Shown in pieces: positions 13,641-26,809 of a DNA stretch of 64,000 nucleotides. Where the stretch lies: contig VWYX01000011.1 in the NCBI GenBank assembly GCA_013396525.1, forward strand, positions 2,623,789 to 2,687,788, given 5' to 3'. The notes below the pieces were generated by a model that ran no database searches, had not been told where the DNA came from, and saw nothing but the letters and a program-made list of their open reading frames with translations. The translations under genes and the position numbers were made by a program. Origin of the DNA: Chaetorhynchus papuensis (taxonomy: Eukaryota; Chordata; Aves; Passeriformes; Rhipiduridae). The stretch's first letter is position 1, and every line of letters begins with the position of its first letter.

Positions 13641-16600
13641 ACAGCTATCAGGGCTGCTGATGTCATTTACACTCCCAAAAAACATAGGAATGCCAGTATT
13701 TCAATTGCAACTGTTAAAAACTATTCTTTTGCAAACTAGGTTCCATTAAATGAATCTGTCCTGTTAATTCTGGATTATCCTAAGGTCTGTGTACTTGTAT
13801 TTCAGGGAAGGGTGTGTTGATAACACCATTTTATGTCTGTGATCACTTAAATCAGAGTTTTTCCACAGAATAATGGGGTGTAGTGTGTGCCCACAAATGG
13901 TTATACAACTCCAAAATCATTTATCTGTGGTAGTGAGAGGAAGAAAGGTGCAGTTCATCCACGGGGGAAAGTATTGCATCTTTTCATAAGCCCCTGACTA
14001 GTAATTCTCTTTAAAGTGCTGATCAACTCGAGCAATTGGGACTCCACACAGTGACATCCCCACTGGGCAAAGATTAACAGAACTTTTGAGGAGCAGCTTC
14101 TGGCATAGTTCCATGGCAGACAGGAAATAATGGCACAACACTTCCTTCAGTTTAAACTGTTTATCCTAGTTACACAAAATAATTCCACGAGGTGTGTTGG
14201 GCCGTCTTTTCTGATTTAGGGATGCAGCCTTCAGAAGAAGAAAGCTCAAAGAGAATGAGTTTGGACTCAGACAGCCGTTCTTGCAACAAATGTTCCTGTT
14301 ATTGTCCTCCAAGGGCTTTCATAAGCTCCTGCCCTACATCCTTCCTTTGAAAACTCCTTGTCTTGCTTGGAGTGTGTGAGCACAGCAGCGTGCTGGGAAT
14401 GGGATCCTGTCATGTTCCACCCACGCTCCACCAAAGAGGGGGGAAAAATAAAAACCCCCCCACTAAACTGACACAAACTGGAACCACACCGGGCTCTGAA
14501 AAATCCCGCCAAGGAGGTGATGAGCAAGGTTTCATTGTCTCCCTTTTCTCCCCAAACCCACTCATTGGTTAGAGACTCATTAACAGATGACATGTGAGCC
14601 AAAATTCTGCCCTCAGCCATTATCTCAAAGTGAAAATGCATTAAGAAGATTCGTCTGGACAGCTTCTCTGCAGGAACACGCAGGGCAGGATAAAGCATGC
14701 CCCACAGGAGACATCCTACAGGGCTCCTACAAGTTTTCAGCAGTGTTTTGTTCTGGATATGGAATTCCTTCAAGTGACTGCACCTCCCACCCCCCCGAAG
14801 GTACAGCTTTGCAAGCCTCTAACTACAAGGCTGGGAACATAATGAGCTCCCTGCAGACCTCCTCCCAACACATGCAGAGGGATGTGCAAAATATAAAGTA
14901 ATATTGCTAATTAGGCAGGGAAAAAGCCCTGTAATTCCTGTCCCCCAAGCAGCTGGGCACTCCCTTCCACTGAGGGCAGCGGGGTGACCTTGTCCCTACA
15001 AATCTTGGCCCTACTGTGGAAAACTGCAAAATGCTTACGTGGCTTTCTGAAACTCCACTTTTAATGCTGCTGGGAGACCAGTGGCTTTTTTCAGGAACAT
15101 TCTCTGCTATCTATCCTATAGATGGGAGCTTTCCAACAAGTGGCCAGCTCCCTTATTGACAATTATATTGATGGTTTAATAGCAGAAAGAGAAAACAAAA
15201 ATAAACTACAGTCACACATGGAGCCGTTTCCTGTGGCACATTGATTAGGGAGTGGTGAAGTCATCAATGGCAGTCAATCTACAAAATCAAGTTACTACTA
15301 CAACCCTCAGTGATCATCTCTTTCCTGGAACTCTTTGCATTTTAGAATTTAACATACCTTGTGCTGTTAAGGTTACCTTTAATAAATGAGGTTTAGTTCA
15401 AGCCATCCTAAATCTCATGCTGAAACATAAATCCAGAAAGAATTATTAAGACACAGAGTGACCATCCATAACTGAATAACCTCTGTGGTGAGAGACTGGG
15501 CAGGAACCCATCATAAATACAATTTAATTGTGGTAAAACATTGAGAGCTTCCTGGAAGTTTTCAGGGAAAACAGTTTCTCTGAAAACATCGATGCAATAA
15601 AGCCCAAATTTCCCACAGAAACAAGAAATCTCATAAGATGGAACGTGCATTAAAATCTTTTCACAGTAGCCCAACCAGATGTTTCTAGAACACTGGAATT
15701 TCCTTGCTTTGTGTGGCAGCAGATTCCTCCTGCATTAGATGGCAGAGTTGCCAGCACTCAGCCACTCTGGAGCAGGACACAGTACATCTGTCCTGGCTCA
15801 GCTATCTTCACTCATTATCGTGGTCTGGAAGCTGGGCAGCATTTAAAATCTTGGATTTAGGATGGCTTGGAATAGGACATCTTTTAAAGGCCCGCTTCTG
15901 CAGGCTTGAAATTATTTTGTAAATCAACTGCAACACGACTGCCATCGTGGTACATTTCTCTGAGTATAGACATAAGTATGTTTTTGCCAATAAATACTTA
16001 AACAGAAAATAAAACATTTATAACTGAAGGGTAACAAAGTTATGTAGCTGAATAATAAGACTTAATGTTAAACTTGATCAGGAATTTGAAAGCCTGTTAC
16101 TTATTTCTTTGTGTTTCCTTGAGCAGTACACTCAGCAGTAGACTAACTCAGCAGCAGACTGCAAGAGGCTCATTTAAAGGAAGAAACATAGACAGAACCA
16201 AATCTAACAGAAAAGGGGGAAAAAAAACCAAAGAGGGAGAGAAACACTGGGAAAGCAGCAGCAGAAATTCCTCCCCAGTGCAAATTCTGGTATAAAAAGC
16301 CAGGCAAAGTCTCCCAGCTCCTGAAGCAAAACCAAGCAGATGAGAACCACGAGGCAAATGGCCCTGCTGCAAACATCCTGAGCTGGAACACATCTCACAG
16401 GTAATTCGCTCTGAGAAATTTCTCTGCATAGAACTTCTTCTTTCACACATAATTAAGAGCTGTCAGGATTCAGGTAAAGGGTTGTTGGAAGTGGGATAGT
16501 AATTGCCATCTTCCACCAGGAATAGAGGTAATAAATAGTAAGGATCTTCCACAGAACAGTACCTGCCTTGAGAACAGAACCGCTGTCTCCATCACCTTCC

Positions 16601-19600
16601 AGGAGCACATGGAAATCTGCTATGGCAATCTAACTGAAAAACAAGGAAAAACTTTGCTGGATGGTGCTTTGCATATAAATGTGTATTAGGGCAAAAAGCT
16701 GGAGACTACAAAAGGGATTCAGACTCACTGAGCATTTTGTAGGGGTGGGTGAAGGTGCTGGTAGAAAGGCTGGCATCTCCCAGCAAAAGTCTTTCTCCAC
16801 CTCTCATTTGCACCTCATTTTTCACCAACATTTTTAAGGGACAAAACTGGTGAATTCTTTGTAAATAAGCAAGATTGCGTTTTTTAAAGTCTAAAACTCT
16901 ACATGCAGCATTTTTGCTTACTCCCTTTGTTCTTCCACCTGAAACACCTGTGTGTCTATGCCTGCCCATGTCTTAACACCATAAAGCATGTCTGTTCCCC
17001 ACCCTCCCTACCTTACAGCAACACTCACAGAGCTGTGTAACATCACAGAAACCCTCAGAGGGCAGTTCCAGTGTTACTCTGACGAGGGGTATTTGGAGCA
17101 ATGTGTTCCTCCTCTGAGAGCAGTATCTGCACTGGAATTTCTGGAGAAGCTGCTCAGCCCTGATGGGAATGCATATTCATTATGCCCTCCTCGCTCAGAG
17201 TGAAACTCCTCACTGCTTTCTTCTGAGAATTGCTTGAAGCCTCAGACATTAAACTGTTGTACAGAGCCAGATAAAAGTTTCAAACTATTAAGATGTAATG
17301 CTTTGAAAGATGACCCATGAACTAAGACTTTAAACGTGATTTTTTGCCTACTGCAGCTAAACGGACGTTTATCAAATGCTGTAGAAGAGAAAAAGGAAAG
17401 TGATGAACACCTCATGCAGAACAATTGCATTTTCTCCTCTCTAACAAAGTAACATTCATCATCTCCTTCCTTCCCTGCCATGTTCTCCTACTTTCTTCAA
17501 GTGATGCATTTGAAGTTGAACGCTTTGCTTTACCATTTTATCTGTCAAACCACTCAAGAGAAATCAATCTACTGGAGTTCATGAATGTTTACGTCCATTT
17601 TCTTCCTTTCTTCTACTTTTATCAGCCATATTTACAGTGATTCCAACAACTACATTCTCTAAGTGATGTATCAACAGAACTTAAAATCATTATCTTACAT
17701 AATCAGTTATGATAACCATCCCACTGAACACAAAAAAATTAAGTAAATAGCTTTCAAGGATGAATATAGAAAAAATCTGAGGCAGCAGGAATTGCAATCA
17801 TTCAACAAAACTTTCTGTGTTTTAGTTTGTGTAAGTAAATTTTGATGAATGTCCTAAAAAAGTCACACTAGTGATTTAACCTGTAAACCAGTTTTATTTC
17901 ATAGCTTTCCAGTAAAATTTAATGTCTTGCACTTGGACTTAACACACAACACTCCCAGACTTTGGGGTGTAATATCTTTTTTTTTTTACAACTAATACTC
18001 TCTATGCAAATGTATGGATCGGCTGCTTCCTCTTGGGGGTGGAATGGAAGTGGTGAAAGCATTTCAAAACACCTTCAATGTGTCAGCAAACATATTAACT
18101 TCCAAACAGCGCATGAACAAATCTTCTCTCTCCATGCTAACCCATCCCCATAACATTCCCAAGCTTGACTTGTTATCAAGGACCTTTCTTTCTGCCTTTA
18201 TTTTCTCTGGCACAAAAGTGAAACTCTTTCCTTCTCCAATCCTGGCAGTTGCTAAACCATTGAACAGAAGAGCGCACAGCCAGTACTCGCAGTAGTTTTA
18301 CTCCACCTGAAGTGCTAAATGTCCAATAACTGGATATATTGGGAAAGGCAATTAAGACCAGCAAAAAAAGCTGACTCCACCCCGTAACAAAAAATGCAAA
18401 GATGCTCAGAATCACTCCAGGAGCTCCTTTCTTAACTGACAAACTTGAACAGGGTCGTTCCCAGGTGGCTCAAAGAGCTGACTGATAATTTACCTCGAAG
18501 GAGGTCTTTCACCTTACTTCAAAGAGCAAAACTACTCAGATTGAAGGGCAAAAAGTTTTTTGTTTATTTGTTCAGTGGATTGATAAACTCTTTTTGCACG
18601 AATTCAGCTCTGGAAGGAATCTGAAGCAGCATGGCTGGGAAATAACCTCCTCTGCCAGCAGGAGGCAAGAACAGCCCGCAGTCTCCTCACAGATCAGAGC
18701 AGAGGCACTAACGAGAGCAACCCAGCCAATGCCTTCAAAATACAGGAGCAGCCACTAATAACAAACCAACCCCACCATTCCAGGTGCTGCAAATCACCTT
18801 GCTAGATTCTGGCAAAAGGAATTAATGGAATAATATTCTCTTCAAACGTGCACAATTCGCAAAACACAGACCTCCTTTCACTCCCACCTGGTTAATTCCT
18901 TCCAGCCCTTCTTCTGCCCCACACAACACTCTGCCACACATCCCTCCAGGTGCCTCTCACTGGCAAAACGTATGAACACAGGACAGCCACGAGATAAAGG
19001 TTCACAGAGGTCTTATTCTTCAGGGTGGAATTCCCATGGCTGATATCCTTACAGGGATCTAGGATAGCCTCAAGTTACAGCCATTTGGTTTTGCTGAGAC
19101 GTGGAAATTCTGCTGATCTTCCCCAAAAGATCCAATTAATAGTGGTGCAAAACTACTTTGAATGTATCAGTGATAATGCCAAGACCAGCAGTAAAGAGGC
19201 CGGAATGGAGTTTTGAAACACTGTTCAGGTTTTTTTGTTTCTTAAAGAACTGTTAATGGAACAAGCCTAAAATGCATCACATTCCCAACTAGCACCGAAG
19301 ATGCTTCTGTTACAAGAATTTTTCGTGCCATCTCTACACTACTGAAAGTTTTCTTTTCTGCTGAATAAGAACGGACTTGTTTTGATGAGTTACCCCATTT
19401 ATAGCTTCCCCTTATGGCCTTGTAGGGCACGTGCCTCAAATTATCAATAATTATGTTAACATTGTAAATCTATGTTGAGCTCTGGGGATATTTTCAAGGA
19501 TTCTAAGATATAACACCAGGCATATTTTTTAATTTTTGTTTCATAGTTGAGAATTTTAAAAAGAAAATCATATTCTATTAGGAGTTAACTCAGTTAAATT

Positions 19601-21208
19601 GAGCTTGAAAGCTTTTAGGATCTCTGTAGGGTCTCGACATTTCAATAGGTTTGTCTATAGAGCTTGGTGCATGTAATAAAACAGTTCAAAATATTTAGAA
19701 CTAGTTTTAAAGAGTTCAGCTCTGTATAAAACATTCTTACCTGCTCTTCTATGTTACTGTATGATTTTTCAATTTGCTTTCAACTGTAGCGTTCCCCTTT
19801 CCCCACACTATACACCAAAATTACGCTTTTTCCAAAGGTGGTTTGAGGTATGAGGAAGTTTGGTTGGATGCAAGTTCCTGGGAGAAGCCAGAAAACATGA
19901 ATATAAAGAATAGATAGTTTAATTTTAAACTACATTTATCGGGAAGGGGGAGAGAAAAGGGGAGGCATCATGTGAATGACTGGCTGCTTCCCATGCATCA
20001 TTAACAGGTTCTGGTTCCTTATTAAAACATCTGGGAGTTGCCTTTAGTTTGTGTCTGCAGCCTGGAGAGATTATGTTCACCAGCACCTGCCAAAAATCCT
20101 CGTGCAGCAGAAGCCACTATTTATTAACAAACATAAAGGGAAGCACTGATGTGCAGAGCAGTTGTGCCACAGAAAACACTGGTTAAATGATGCAGGAAAT
20201 TAAAGGAGGAAGGTAAGGAACAGATCCTGCCATGAATCTTGGCAGATCCCTTTGAGGAGAAGTCAGCGTGCTTCACATGCACTCATCAGGAGCTGCACAG
20301 CCTCTCCTGGTACCTGTCCCAGCACCCTGTCAGAGTTCAGATGTGTCCTCACGTTCTGGTCAGTCAGAGCAGAGTAGTGGACAACCAAAATAATCCCTGA
20401 GCAAACACCCAGGCCAAAAATAAACCACCATAAAGTGGTACCACTACTTACTTTCAACAGGGAGCCAAATGGAAACAGAGGTCTGCTTTTCCTTCTCTAG
20501 CACTGAAACTTTTCTTGGAGGAAGCTCTGGCTGTGCACTTCAAGTTATGAGCAAAAGGTAACTTATATAGATTTTTTCCTCCTACAAATCTTAACAGGTT
20601 TCTGCATTTTTTGAAAGGGGTGTTGACAGAATCCTCAAATGGGTTACAGTGCCAGAGAACAAAAAGGGAACTGTGATCTTTTATTGAAGAACTGAAAGCC
20701 TAAATTCAAAGACAATTCCAGCTTTAAAGAAGCATAATGCAGGAGATGCAATTTTCACCTGTCAAGGTGTATTTCCTTTTTTGAAGCCCCGCTTGGTTTA
20801 TTCTGGCTGGCTGCAGAGCAGAATACAGAACTTGATGTTCCAGTATGCCCCAATGAACCAAAAAATTTGCTAGATCTAGTCAATAAATATATTTCTGTAG
20901 TGTTTGAAATCCTGCCCCATACTTAGGTCTTTTATGATCAAATACCTGGCTTGTCCAACTCCATATGCAAGAACACCTCTGCAAGACAGCAGCTCAAATC
21001 AAGTGTTCTTTGAAAGAACTGAGAGAAACAGGCACTTTTAGGATGAAGTCCTACTTTCAGCAACATCAACACCCTTCTTTGGCCTGCCTAGCAATGGCTA
21101 CCAAGTTAAATTTGCAAAACATTTATCAGAGAGGTGCAGTAACACAAATTCACCTCAAAATCACCTCCCAAAAGACCCCCCCTTGCACTCCTGTAACAGC
21201 CATTAAGG
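13641..21208. other. Unique noncoding DNA
   Basis: No supported gene, RNA or transposon. The longest open frame (168 codons, - strand, 14267-14773) has no family resemblance and lies opposite other frames, which fits chance. A 16-bp imperfect direct duplication (CTCAGCAG core) occurs near 16130-16161. A - strand frame at 20263-20457 encodes a hydrophobic stretch but starts from TTG and has no splice context, so it is not called. Confidence 0.4.
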
Positions 21209-21280
21209 GAACACATGTGGGTATGGATTGAACACATGTGGGTATGGATTGAACACATGTGGGTATGGATTGAACACACA
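21209..21280. repeat. 21-bp minisatellite, about 3.4 copies
   Basis: Three perfect 21-base units (GAACACATGTGGGTATGGATT) at 21209-21229, 21230-21250 and 21251-21271, then a partial fourth. The units are identical, so the expansion is recent or homogenised. Because 21 is a multiple of three, the - strand frame reads a seven-residue repeat through it; this is not evidence of coding. Confidence 0.95.
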
Positions 21281-22373
21281 GAGCTCTGGAGGAGGCTTAA
21301 AAATGGAGACAAATTGTTCCTAATAGCAAGACACAGCTTTCATTACCTTTTTAAAATAAGAAGCTAGACAAGTAAGAAGAAATTAAATTTCTGAAGCAAT
21401 ACCAGGACTGTATAGAGGGGGGGGAAGTGACATATTACCACATCACCATTTGGAGAGACATCTGTACTTGGCTTCCAGAACTCCTGAGGATTCTTAATTG
21501 ATAAATTTCCACACCACAGTTCAAAGCTCACATGCCTAAATCACCAGTTACAGACTTTAGGACTAAGAGTCATAAATGCTGGCTTGGACATATGTCCCTG
21601 AGTTATCTTCTTTGGGATTTTGATATTTGGATTTGAGTGTTACCACCACCATCCCAAATGCCTCTGATCAGCATAAAGCTAATTATATGCTGCTATTAAA
21701 GGAGATTATATTAGACACTGACAGTTGGAAAGGCCTAATGACCAGATGGATAGAAAAATAAGAAATCAAGCCATGTTGTTCTATAATAAATTTGCCAGAA
21801 TTTTTATAGGCATATTTATCATCAGCTTCATTATTTCGTACTGCCATTAAAAAAAGAAACCCAAACCAACCAACAAACAAAAAACCCGAAATCCAAACCC
21901 CAAACACAACTGGAAAAAAGTCAAGACAGAAAATGCAATTAAGTTTATACTGTCAGCATAATCCATCATGAATCATGTGGCTCAGCACTGTTCAAAACGT
22001 GAAGATTCTGAACATCCAGCACGAGTTTGCAAACCACACGTGGGTATTCAGTGCTACCCTGAAAGAATGGAACAGAACAAACTGGGGTGTGTGTGCCAAT
22101 CCTCAGAGAGAGGGCGCTGAGACTGGAGCTGTTCCCATCACAGACAATCATCTATTCCCTCCAAGTCCTGCAGGGCTGGGATGAGCAAGGTGAGTAACTG
22201 GCAGCACCGTGGAGAAGCCCGTGCCACAAGGAGTCCTAAGTGGTGGTGAAAGGGAACCCTCCCAAAGAGAAAAGACAGTTAAGAATCAACTCAACTTCTC
22301 TCACCAGCTGCACCAAATCCATGGGAGGTTTAACAACCTGAGCATGCTTTATGCCACACCTTATCACTGAACT
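21281..22373. other. Unique noncoding DNA
   Basis: No gene or transposon recognised. Contains a G8 run near 21417 and an A/C-rich low-complexity stretch near 21850-21905. Confidence 0.45.
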
Positions 22374-22450
22374 GAGTTCCAGGATAAGAGAAGCTGAAAG
22401 GGACCTCTGGAAATCATTTAGTCCAACTCTGGACTCAAAGGAGAGACAAA
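22374..22450 (-). mobile_element. CR1 LINE 3'-end relic
   Basis: The stretch GAAAGGGACCTCTGGAAATC followed by an ATTTAGTCCAACTC core matches the reverse complement of the CR1 3' terminus. Divergence is high and the 5' part is missing, as in the usual 5'-truncated CR1 copy. Confidence 0.65.
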
Positions 22451-23199
22451 TTAAAGGTTACTGCTCAGAGGCTTAAGTGATTTTGCATTTCATAAAGTCT
22501 GATTCACACATTTCAGTCAAACAGGTGTATTTGAACCTCTTTCAGGTACTCTTTTATAAGAGTATTTGACTCTTAAGAGAAGTCAAAAAAGAAAAGGCAA
22601 AACATAAATTCCCCCTTTCACACAGTAATAAGTCATTTGAACAAGTAAAATTTTAACTCTCTGCCCTGCCTTTTGAAGCAAAAACAATACCTAACCTACC
22701 AGTAAAAAAAAAATAAACCACTTTGGCAATAATGGGACCCCAGGCATAGGGTGAGGAAGGAGGGGGTTTTTTCCTCATAATTTAAAAAGCTCAAAAGCTG
22801 AAAGCCTAGGCTAGCCCAAAGCTCAAATAAGCTTTAGTGTAAGAAAGATTAAATAAGTTATTAGTGCAAAGACTATACCAGACAACAGCATGTTTCCTAA
22901 AGGACCGTTTTTTTTCTAGCCAAGAAGCTTGGTTCTCATATTTTACATTCCTTCTCTGTCCGGTCTGTGGCACTTTCTACATTTGTGAATCAGAGATCAA
23001 AATCACCGTGATTTGTGTAAACTCCACCTTTAGACCCCCTTTTAGAATTCTGCAGTCAAACCTCCCATAAATCAACAAAAAACCCATCCACAGAAACCCT
23101 CCACCTCAGCTCAGCTCAATTTTTTTTCCCAGGATGGAACAAAGCCTCCCCCACCCCCCTGCTCTTACCCCCATCACCACTATCCATAATCTCTAGTAC
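22451..23199. other. Unique noncoding DNA
   Basis: AT-rich, with a short A9 tract near 22705 and a C-rich patch near 23148-23160. No coding or transposon support. Confidence 0.4.
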
Positions 23200-23370
23200 T
23201 TTGTATTATACTCACAATGAGCTGGGTTAGAGATTGATTAATAATCGAAGCACAGTTGAGGTGTTTAATCAATCTGAACAACAGATTATTGCTTTGTGTA
23301 CCACAAAGAAAGACAGATTATCCTTTTATTATTGATTAGAGTAGCAATGCTCCTGCCAGCTCTATTGCCT
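23200..23370. promoter_or_regulatory. Candidate enhancer with paired homeodomain and HMG-box sites
   Basis: Two inverted repeats lie close together. TTGATTAA (23234-23241) faces TTAATCAA (23265-23272), the PBX/HOX-like type. CTTTGTG (23292-23298) faces CACAAAG (23302-23308) across a three-base spacer, the SOX/TCF-LEF type. Further cores (AATAATCG, AGATTATTG, TATTGATTAGAG) flank these. The stretch is unique and has no reading frame. Motif identities are by eye; enhancer function is inference. Confidence 0.35.
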
Positions 23371-23949
23371 TTATTTCTAAATATTTTTGCTCAGCAAGTT
23401 TTCAACTTGCACCAGTCTTAAAGACAAAAAAGCATTTGTTGGAGCTTTATACACATTGAGCAGCTTTCTACCATAATCCCCCCATTCTCTGGGATGACAG
23501 AGTAGGTGCACCACACTTTAGCCTATTTACAGTGCCTTCTTCCCTCACAGAAACTGCACTGAGGATACTCACACCTTTCACAGACTCCTCCATCTTTCCT
23601 ATGTTCAGCTAAAATTGCTTCCATCTTTGCTCCAAACACACCTCCAGAGAAGGGGGTTATAATTTACAGAGAAGCACCCAAGTTGCATCATTTTCCAAAA
23701 GGGTGGCTTGGCACTGGACTGCACAGATGGGAGAAGTGCTGCAGAAGAATAATGAAAAGAATTAATTCAAAATGAAAACCAGCTTGAGTTGGTCATAGAT
23801 ACACAAAATCACCAACACAAATCACTCAAAATGTTCAAGTACCAGGAGATCTAAAAGTCTTTATGGTCTTTAGATTGAAATTACTGTTAAAAAACTTCAA
23901 AATGTAGGAAAAACTCCCAGCAAGGTGAATGGAGAAAAAGGAGAACCTC
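23371..23949. other. Unique noncoding DNA
   Basis: No feature recognised. Confidence 0.4.
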
Positions 23950-24180
23950 ACTTCTATGTCCCCAGAACAAGACTAAATTGGTGACTTTTTCCTGCTGCCA
24001 GGGAGATGAATTAGAAGTAGACAATTCTTCACTGTAAGTTAGTGAAGAACTGCATCACGCCACTTTAATGAAATAGTTTCCGGCACTGCATTGAGATTTT
24101 TAAGCAGAGACAGAGATTTAAGAGAGAGTTCAATGGATTAGATGACCTCCTCTTTCAGCCCATTTTTTTCTGATTGTGTA
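23950..24180 (+). mobile_element. Old CR1 LINE 3'-end relic
   Basis: The stretch GGATTAGATGACCTCCTCTT and the following CAGCCC...TTCTGATTGTGT match the CR1 3' terminus in the sense direction. Upstream, TTCTTCACTG...GTGAAGAACTG and a TTTTTAAGCAGAGACAG stretch fit the CR1 3' untranslated region at high divergence. The 5' limit is approximate. Confidence 0.6.
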
Positions 24181-24917
24181 AATGCTTTCAAATAAATTAT
24201 TTACAGGCGCTGCGCTAGAGATCGGATTTGTTTATTCTCAGATTTACCAGAATGAAATCCATTTTATAGGAAACATTTGTGTTAAAAATTTGCTCTTTAA
24301 CCTTAACTTGAAGGGGAAAACTATTATTCTCTGCTCAAAATCTCTGAATGATGAGCCAAGATGCTAATGCAAACCTGAGACAGCAGTGCCAGTGGGATTT
24401 TTCATTGCTGTGACTGGAGACCTTTTGCTGGGCTGACATCAGCACACAAACACCGTGGTCTTTACAACTGCAACATCTCCTTTGCAGCTGAGCTCCCACT
24501 TGCTGCTCTAAAAATATCGTTCTTTAGAATTCTTTGGGGAGTTAAAGAAATCCACTGGTTTAATCCTACCTATTTGTGTGGTGTCCATCTGCTTTCAGAG
24601 ACCTTGGCTGCTTGTGAGTGATCTGTGTGGATTCATCACTCCTGAGGAGCAGCTTCAGCCCAGGTAACACAGAGCCCTCCTCATGGCCTGACTCTCCCTC
24701 TGTAATTACAGCCCCAGGGTGTAATTAATTTAAAAGACCACAATACTCATGGATTAAGCAACAACAGTACTAAAAAAATGATACATCAATAAATAATAAG
24801 GCAGCTACTAAACCCACAGCTAGTATTAATGCAGAATTCTGTCATTTAGTGCACTGCTACACACAATTATAAAGTCATTATGTATCACTCTTACATATTA
24901 CAAATTACTGAATCAAC
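24181..24917. other. Unique noncoding DNA
   Basis: The first 60 bases keep two CpGs in GGCGCTGCGCTAG next to ATCGG; the AT-rich part at about 24770-24900 has several TAAT and ATAAATAATAA cores. Neither is strong enough to call. Confidence 0.35.
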
Positions 24918-25215
24918 AAGGTTCAAAGAGACCTGAAAGATCATCTGGTCCAGCCATACCCCAGCACCACCACAATCACCCCTGAACTACAACCCCACAT
25001 CCAGATGCCTGAACACCTCCAAGACAGTGACTCCATCACCTCCCCAGCTCATTCCAATGCCTGACCACTCTTCCAGTGATTTTTTTTTTTTTTTTCCTAA
25101 TAATTTGAACCTCCCCTGGTGCAACTTGAGGCAACTTCCTCTCACCCTTTACTTTGATACACAGCAGAAGAGACCAACCCCCACCTCCCTACAAGCTCCT
25201 TTCATGGAGTTGAGG
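24918..25215 (-). mobile_element. CR1 LINE 3' fragment
   Basis: Reading the - strand, this ends in the CR1 terminus (reverse complement of GGTTCAAAGAGACCTGAAAG, then ATCATCTGGTCCAG). Along the + strand the usual landmarks appear in order: CATCCAGATGCCTGAACACC, the T tract with CCTAATAATTTGAACCTCCC, CTGGTGCAACTTGAGGC, and the CACCTCCCTACAAGCTCCTT region near the truncated 5' end. The T tract of the consensus has grown to 16 bases (25080-25095). No ORF2 part is present. Confidence 0.85.
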
Positions 25216-26809
25216 AAACACACAACTACTACAGAGTTAAATCCTGGCACTCCTTGGATGTTGTTCACACCTGGGACATCTTGAGCATGTTTCTCTTGAG
25301 TCCCAGAGAATTCAGCAATAGAGAACTGACAAGTGCTGGTGATAAAACAGGAGACCAGAATAAACTCTCTGGTTGAGTTGCTTAACAAACTTGAGACTCA
25401 GGCCAAGCCTCAGTCCTTCCCCAGCCAAGATGAAGCCTCTGCACTCTCTGCACCAAAGCTCTGGTGAGAGCAATGCCACCAAACCCCTCGGAGCACAGGC
25501 TGCTGCTGGGGAGCACGAGAGCAAAGGGTCCCTGTTCCAAACAGGAGCACTGAGGTGTCAGGCAGGCACTGCTGCTGCTCCCAGGGGAGGCTCAGGGAGC
25601 TGCAGCAGCAGCCACAGCTGCTGGAATAAGGGGATGCTCCCAGAAACACTCATTCTGTGCAGAGCAGCAACATGAAAATTTCCCTCTCAGCAGGTTTTTC
25701 CTTCTTCTCTTGCATTTCTCTACCATCCTTTGCTATCTCAACGTGCTCACCTCCATGGCAGGGTTTTAGGCACCTCCTGCAACAACCAAATTGTTCCTGC
25801 ACTGCTGAAAATCCTTGCAAATGTCACACCAAACGAAAGTAAAGGAGTTTTGAAAGGAGTCGCATCTTCTAACAAGACAGAAGCTGAAGCACATTCTTTG
25901 CCAAGAACGTTGTAGTTCAAGGATTATGTATTAAGTTGGCCAAAACCCCTAAGAATGTTTCAAACCATTTGTAACAGAGAACAGTATTCCCACCCAGACA
26001 TTTCTTTATTTATTTCATAATTCTGCCAAAGCACACCCTGAGGAATTTCTCTCTTCTCTCCATCCTGCTTCAAACCTATGATGCAGTGAGGCCAGGCTCT
26101 CCCTGTAGACAGCATCTTTTCTCTTAGAAGAGAAAATGATTCATCTTAAACTGCTGTTTGTGCAATGCCCGGTTAGTTTCAGATTCCTTTTATTTAAAAT
26201 TCTCCTCCAATATCTGACCACTGCCATTCATTAGATACCAATTTGTCCACCTCCTATTCTTGAGCAGCAGATGGATTGGTGTTAAAATGGACCAAACCAG
26301 TACAGTTTGTTCTGAGTGCCTGTGCTACATTCCAAGGACACAGGGGCAGGGTTACAGCTGCTCCAGGGAAACAGCTGAACAACAAGATGCCAGAAACTCT
26401 GTCATTTCTGCTTTCTTCTGCTGGGGAAGAAAGTCACAATGCAGTGCTGAGAACCTGCAGTTTGGGAAAGGACCGTGCCTTCCCCTTCCTGGGAAAGGCA
26501 GGGTAAAACACAGCTCTCAGCAGGGACAAGGGCAACTCCCTGTGACTACACCAGGCTCTGTGGAGTCTGCTGCTATTTCTAAAATGAAAAAGTTGATTGA
26601 AACCAGGCCTGGAGCAAGGACCTGTCCTGTAGGGATGCAGGAGAAGAAGCAGAACACAGAGAAAGATTTGTTGTGCTCTCTCTCATGTATATTTTGAAGA
26701 TCTTCCTTTAAGGAAAGAGCTGAACAGACACATACTCAAAGTTCTGGCCACATCCGATTCTGACTGTGTGGGCATTACCAGGATTAAACAGTGACAACAG
26801 CACTATCTT
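25216..26809. other. Unique noncoding DNA
   Basis: GC-rich with overlapping open frames on both strands at about 25380-25650, including a GCTGCTGCT/CAGCAGCAG-rich part. A 145-codon + frame at 26260-26697 has no recognisable domain and no splice support. I treat all of these as chance. Confidence 0.4.

Noticed and set aside
14267..14773. 168-codon - strand open frame
   Set aside because: Length is within chance for 64 kb and six frames; no domain, repeat or splice evidence, and the opposite strand is open too.
20263..20457. - strand frame of 64 codons with a hydrophobic segment, resembling a signal-anchor protein
   Set aside because: It begins at TTG instead of ATG, has no convincing splice structure, and the hydrophobicity follows from base composition.
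26260..26697. 145-codon + strand open frame
   Set aside because: No recognisable domain; overlapping frame in another phase; no splice signals seen.
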